From positions 1 through 28,646 of the forward strand of contig NAVB01001017.1 in the NCBI GenBank assembly GCA_002179805.1: 28,646 nucleotides of DNA, in the 5' to 3' direction. This DNA comes from Acanthamoeba lenticulata (Eukaryota; Discosea; Longamoebia; Acanthamoebidae). This document shows, one piece after another, positions 28,040-28,646 of the stretch (position 1 is its first letter; each line of letters starts with the position of its first letter). A program made the position numbers and the translations under genes. Below the pieces are notes generated by a model that saw nothing but the letters and a program-made list of their open reading frames with translations, searched no databases and had not been told where the DNA came from.

Positions 28040-28646
28040 ATGACTCGCCTGCTACTCTTTGTGGCGCTCGGCCTCGCTTTGGTGGCCTGCGCTGTGGCCG
28101 ATGGCTACAACAACAACAACTACGGCGGCCCTTGCGAAGGCGGCTACTGGCCTGACGGCAAGGGCTGCTGTCCGGACATCATCAACTACCATGGCTACTA
28201 CCGCGACGGCAACAAGTGCTACCCCAAGGACGTCGGCTGCGGCGTCTTCTACGCCGATGGCTCTGGGTACGCTCCTCATGTGGCCACAAACAAGAACAAC
28301 TGGACAGCGGCTGATCAATGCGGATGAGTAGGTGCTACCCGGACGAGAAGGGCAACTACCTGGAGGCTGGCAAGTACTGCCCGCATGAGCGCAAGTGCTA
28401 CGAGCAGTGCATCCGCCCCAAGTACGACTACAAGACCACCACCCAGTACTATCCTCCCAAGACCACCAGCGAGGAGAAGACCACCACGCACTACTACCCT
28501 CCTAAGACCACGAGCGAGGAGAAGACCACCACGCAGTACTATCCTCCTAAGACGACCAGCGAGGAGAAGACCACCACGCACTACTACCCGCCCAAGACCA
28601 CGAGCGAGGAGAAGACCACGACCAAGTACTACCCGCCCAAGACAAC
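28040..28646 (+). CDS. Leo-type cyst-wall lectin-like secreted protein (copy 2, partial)
   Basis: Exon 1 is 28040-28266; exon 2 starts at 28332 and runs off the window. The signal peptide is identical to copy 1, and Cys-rich domain 1 differs by only a few residues (two extra Asn after DGYNN; His for Tyr in IINYHGYY; Val for Ile in CGVFYADG). The 65-bp intron is at the same codon as in copy 1 but is shorter and different in sequence. The spacer that follows is more regular and contains His as well as Lys and Thr, as I recall for the Lys/Thr/His-rich spacer of one Leo lectin class. The second Cys domain is expected beyond the window. Predicted secreted, cellulose- or wall-binding by family inference. 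Confidence 0.78.
28432..28646 (+). repeat. 45-bp coding tandem repeat in Leo-like copy 2
   Basis: Four full units and one partial unit encode KTTTxYYPPKTTSEE, with x being Gln, His, Gln, His, then Lys. Units begin at 28432, 28477, 28522, 28567 and 28612, and the DNA of the units is nearly the same, so recent expansion or homogenisation is likely. The array continues past the window end. Confidence 0.9.

Noticed and set aside
1..28646. CRISPR array, insertion sequence, prophage or biosynthetic operon
   Set aside because: No spaced direct repeats, transposase, integrase or co-directional operon structure; the genes are intron-bearing and eukaryotic.

Overview
This window looks like nuclear DNA of a free-living amoeba, most likely Acanthamoeba. 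The inference rests on intron-dense genes (58-164 bp introns, nearly all GT-AG), GC-rich exons, tight packing on both strands, a sterol C24-methyltransferase gene, and two genes resembling Acanthamoeba cyst-wall Leo lectins. No mobile element, CRISPR array, virus or bacterial operon is visible. Exon coordinates below were derived by hand from splice sites, reading phase and remembered protein families; no search was run.

Layout. 1-2411: an LRR-protein gene (+) flanked by a minus-strand Pol III set, namely a degenerate tRNA-Gln upstream and tRNA-Glu, tRNA-Asp and tRNA-Ile in an AT-rich stretch downstream. 2536-6172: minus-strand genes for sterol methyltransferase, a broken Rho/Rac GTPase, a short unknown protein and lumazine synthase. 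6423-8913: an Nst1-like gene (+). 9145-11057: a Leo-lectin-like secreted protein (-) and an atypical Arf-like GTPase (-). 11465-12111: a double YccF-domain membrane protein (+). 12208-17878: a Rif1-like HEAT-repeat gene (-) that shares a 256-bp divergent promoter with an importin-7/8-like gene (+, 18135-23377). 23635-24722: an EFM7-type methyltransferase (+). 24769-26003: a GNAT acetyltransferase with a C-terminal membrane anchor (-). 26239-27557: a penta-EF-hand protein (+). 28040 to the end: a second Leo-like gene (+), cut by the window edge.

The genes are mostly unrelated housekeeping functions: sterol and riboflavin synthesis, translation-factor methylation, nuclear import, replication control, calcium signalling. 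The clearest structure beyond the gene list is (i) the inverted pair of Leo-like genes with matching promoters, (ii) a perfect E2F-type palindrome next to CCAAT between the Rif1-like and importin genes, (iii) an Arf-like GTPase whose GTP-hydrolysis residues are replaced, and (iv) a Rho gene broken by expansion of a pentanucleotide repeat. I do not see a wholly new multi-gene system.
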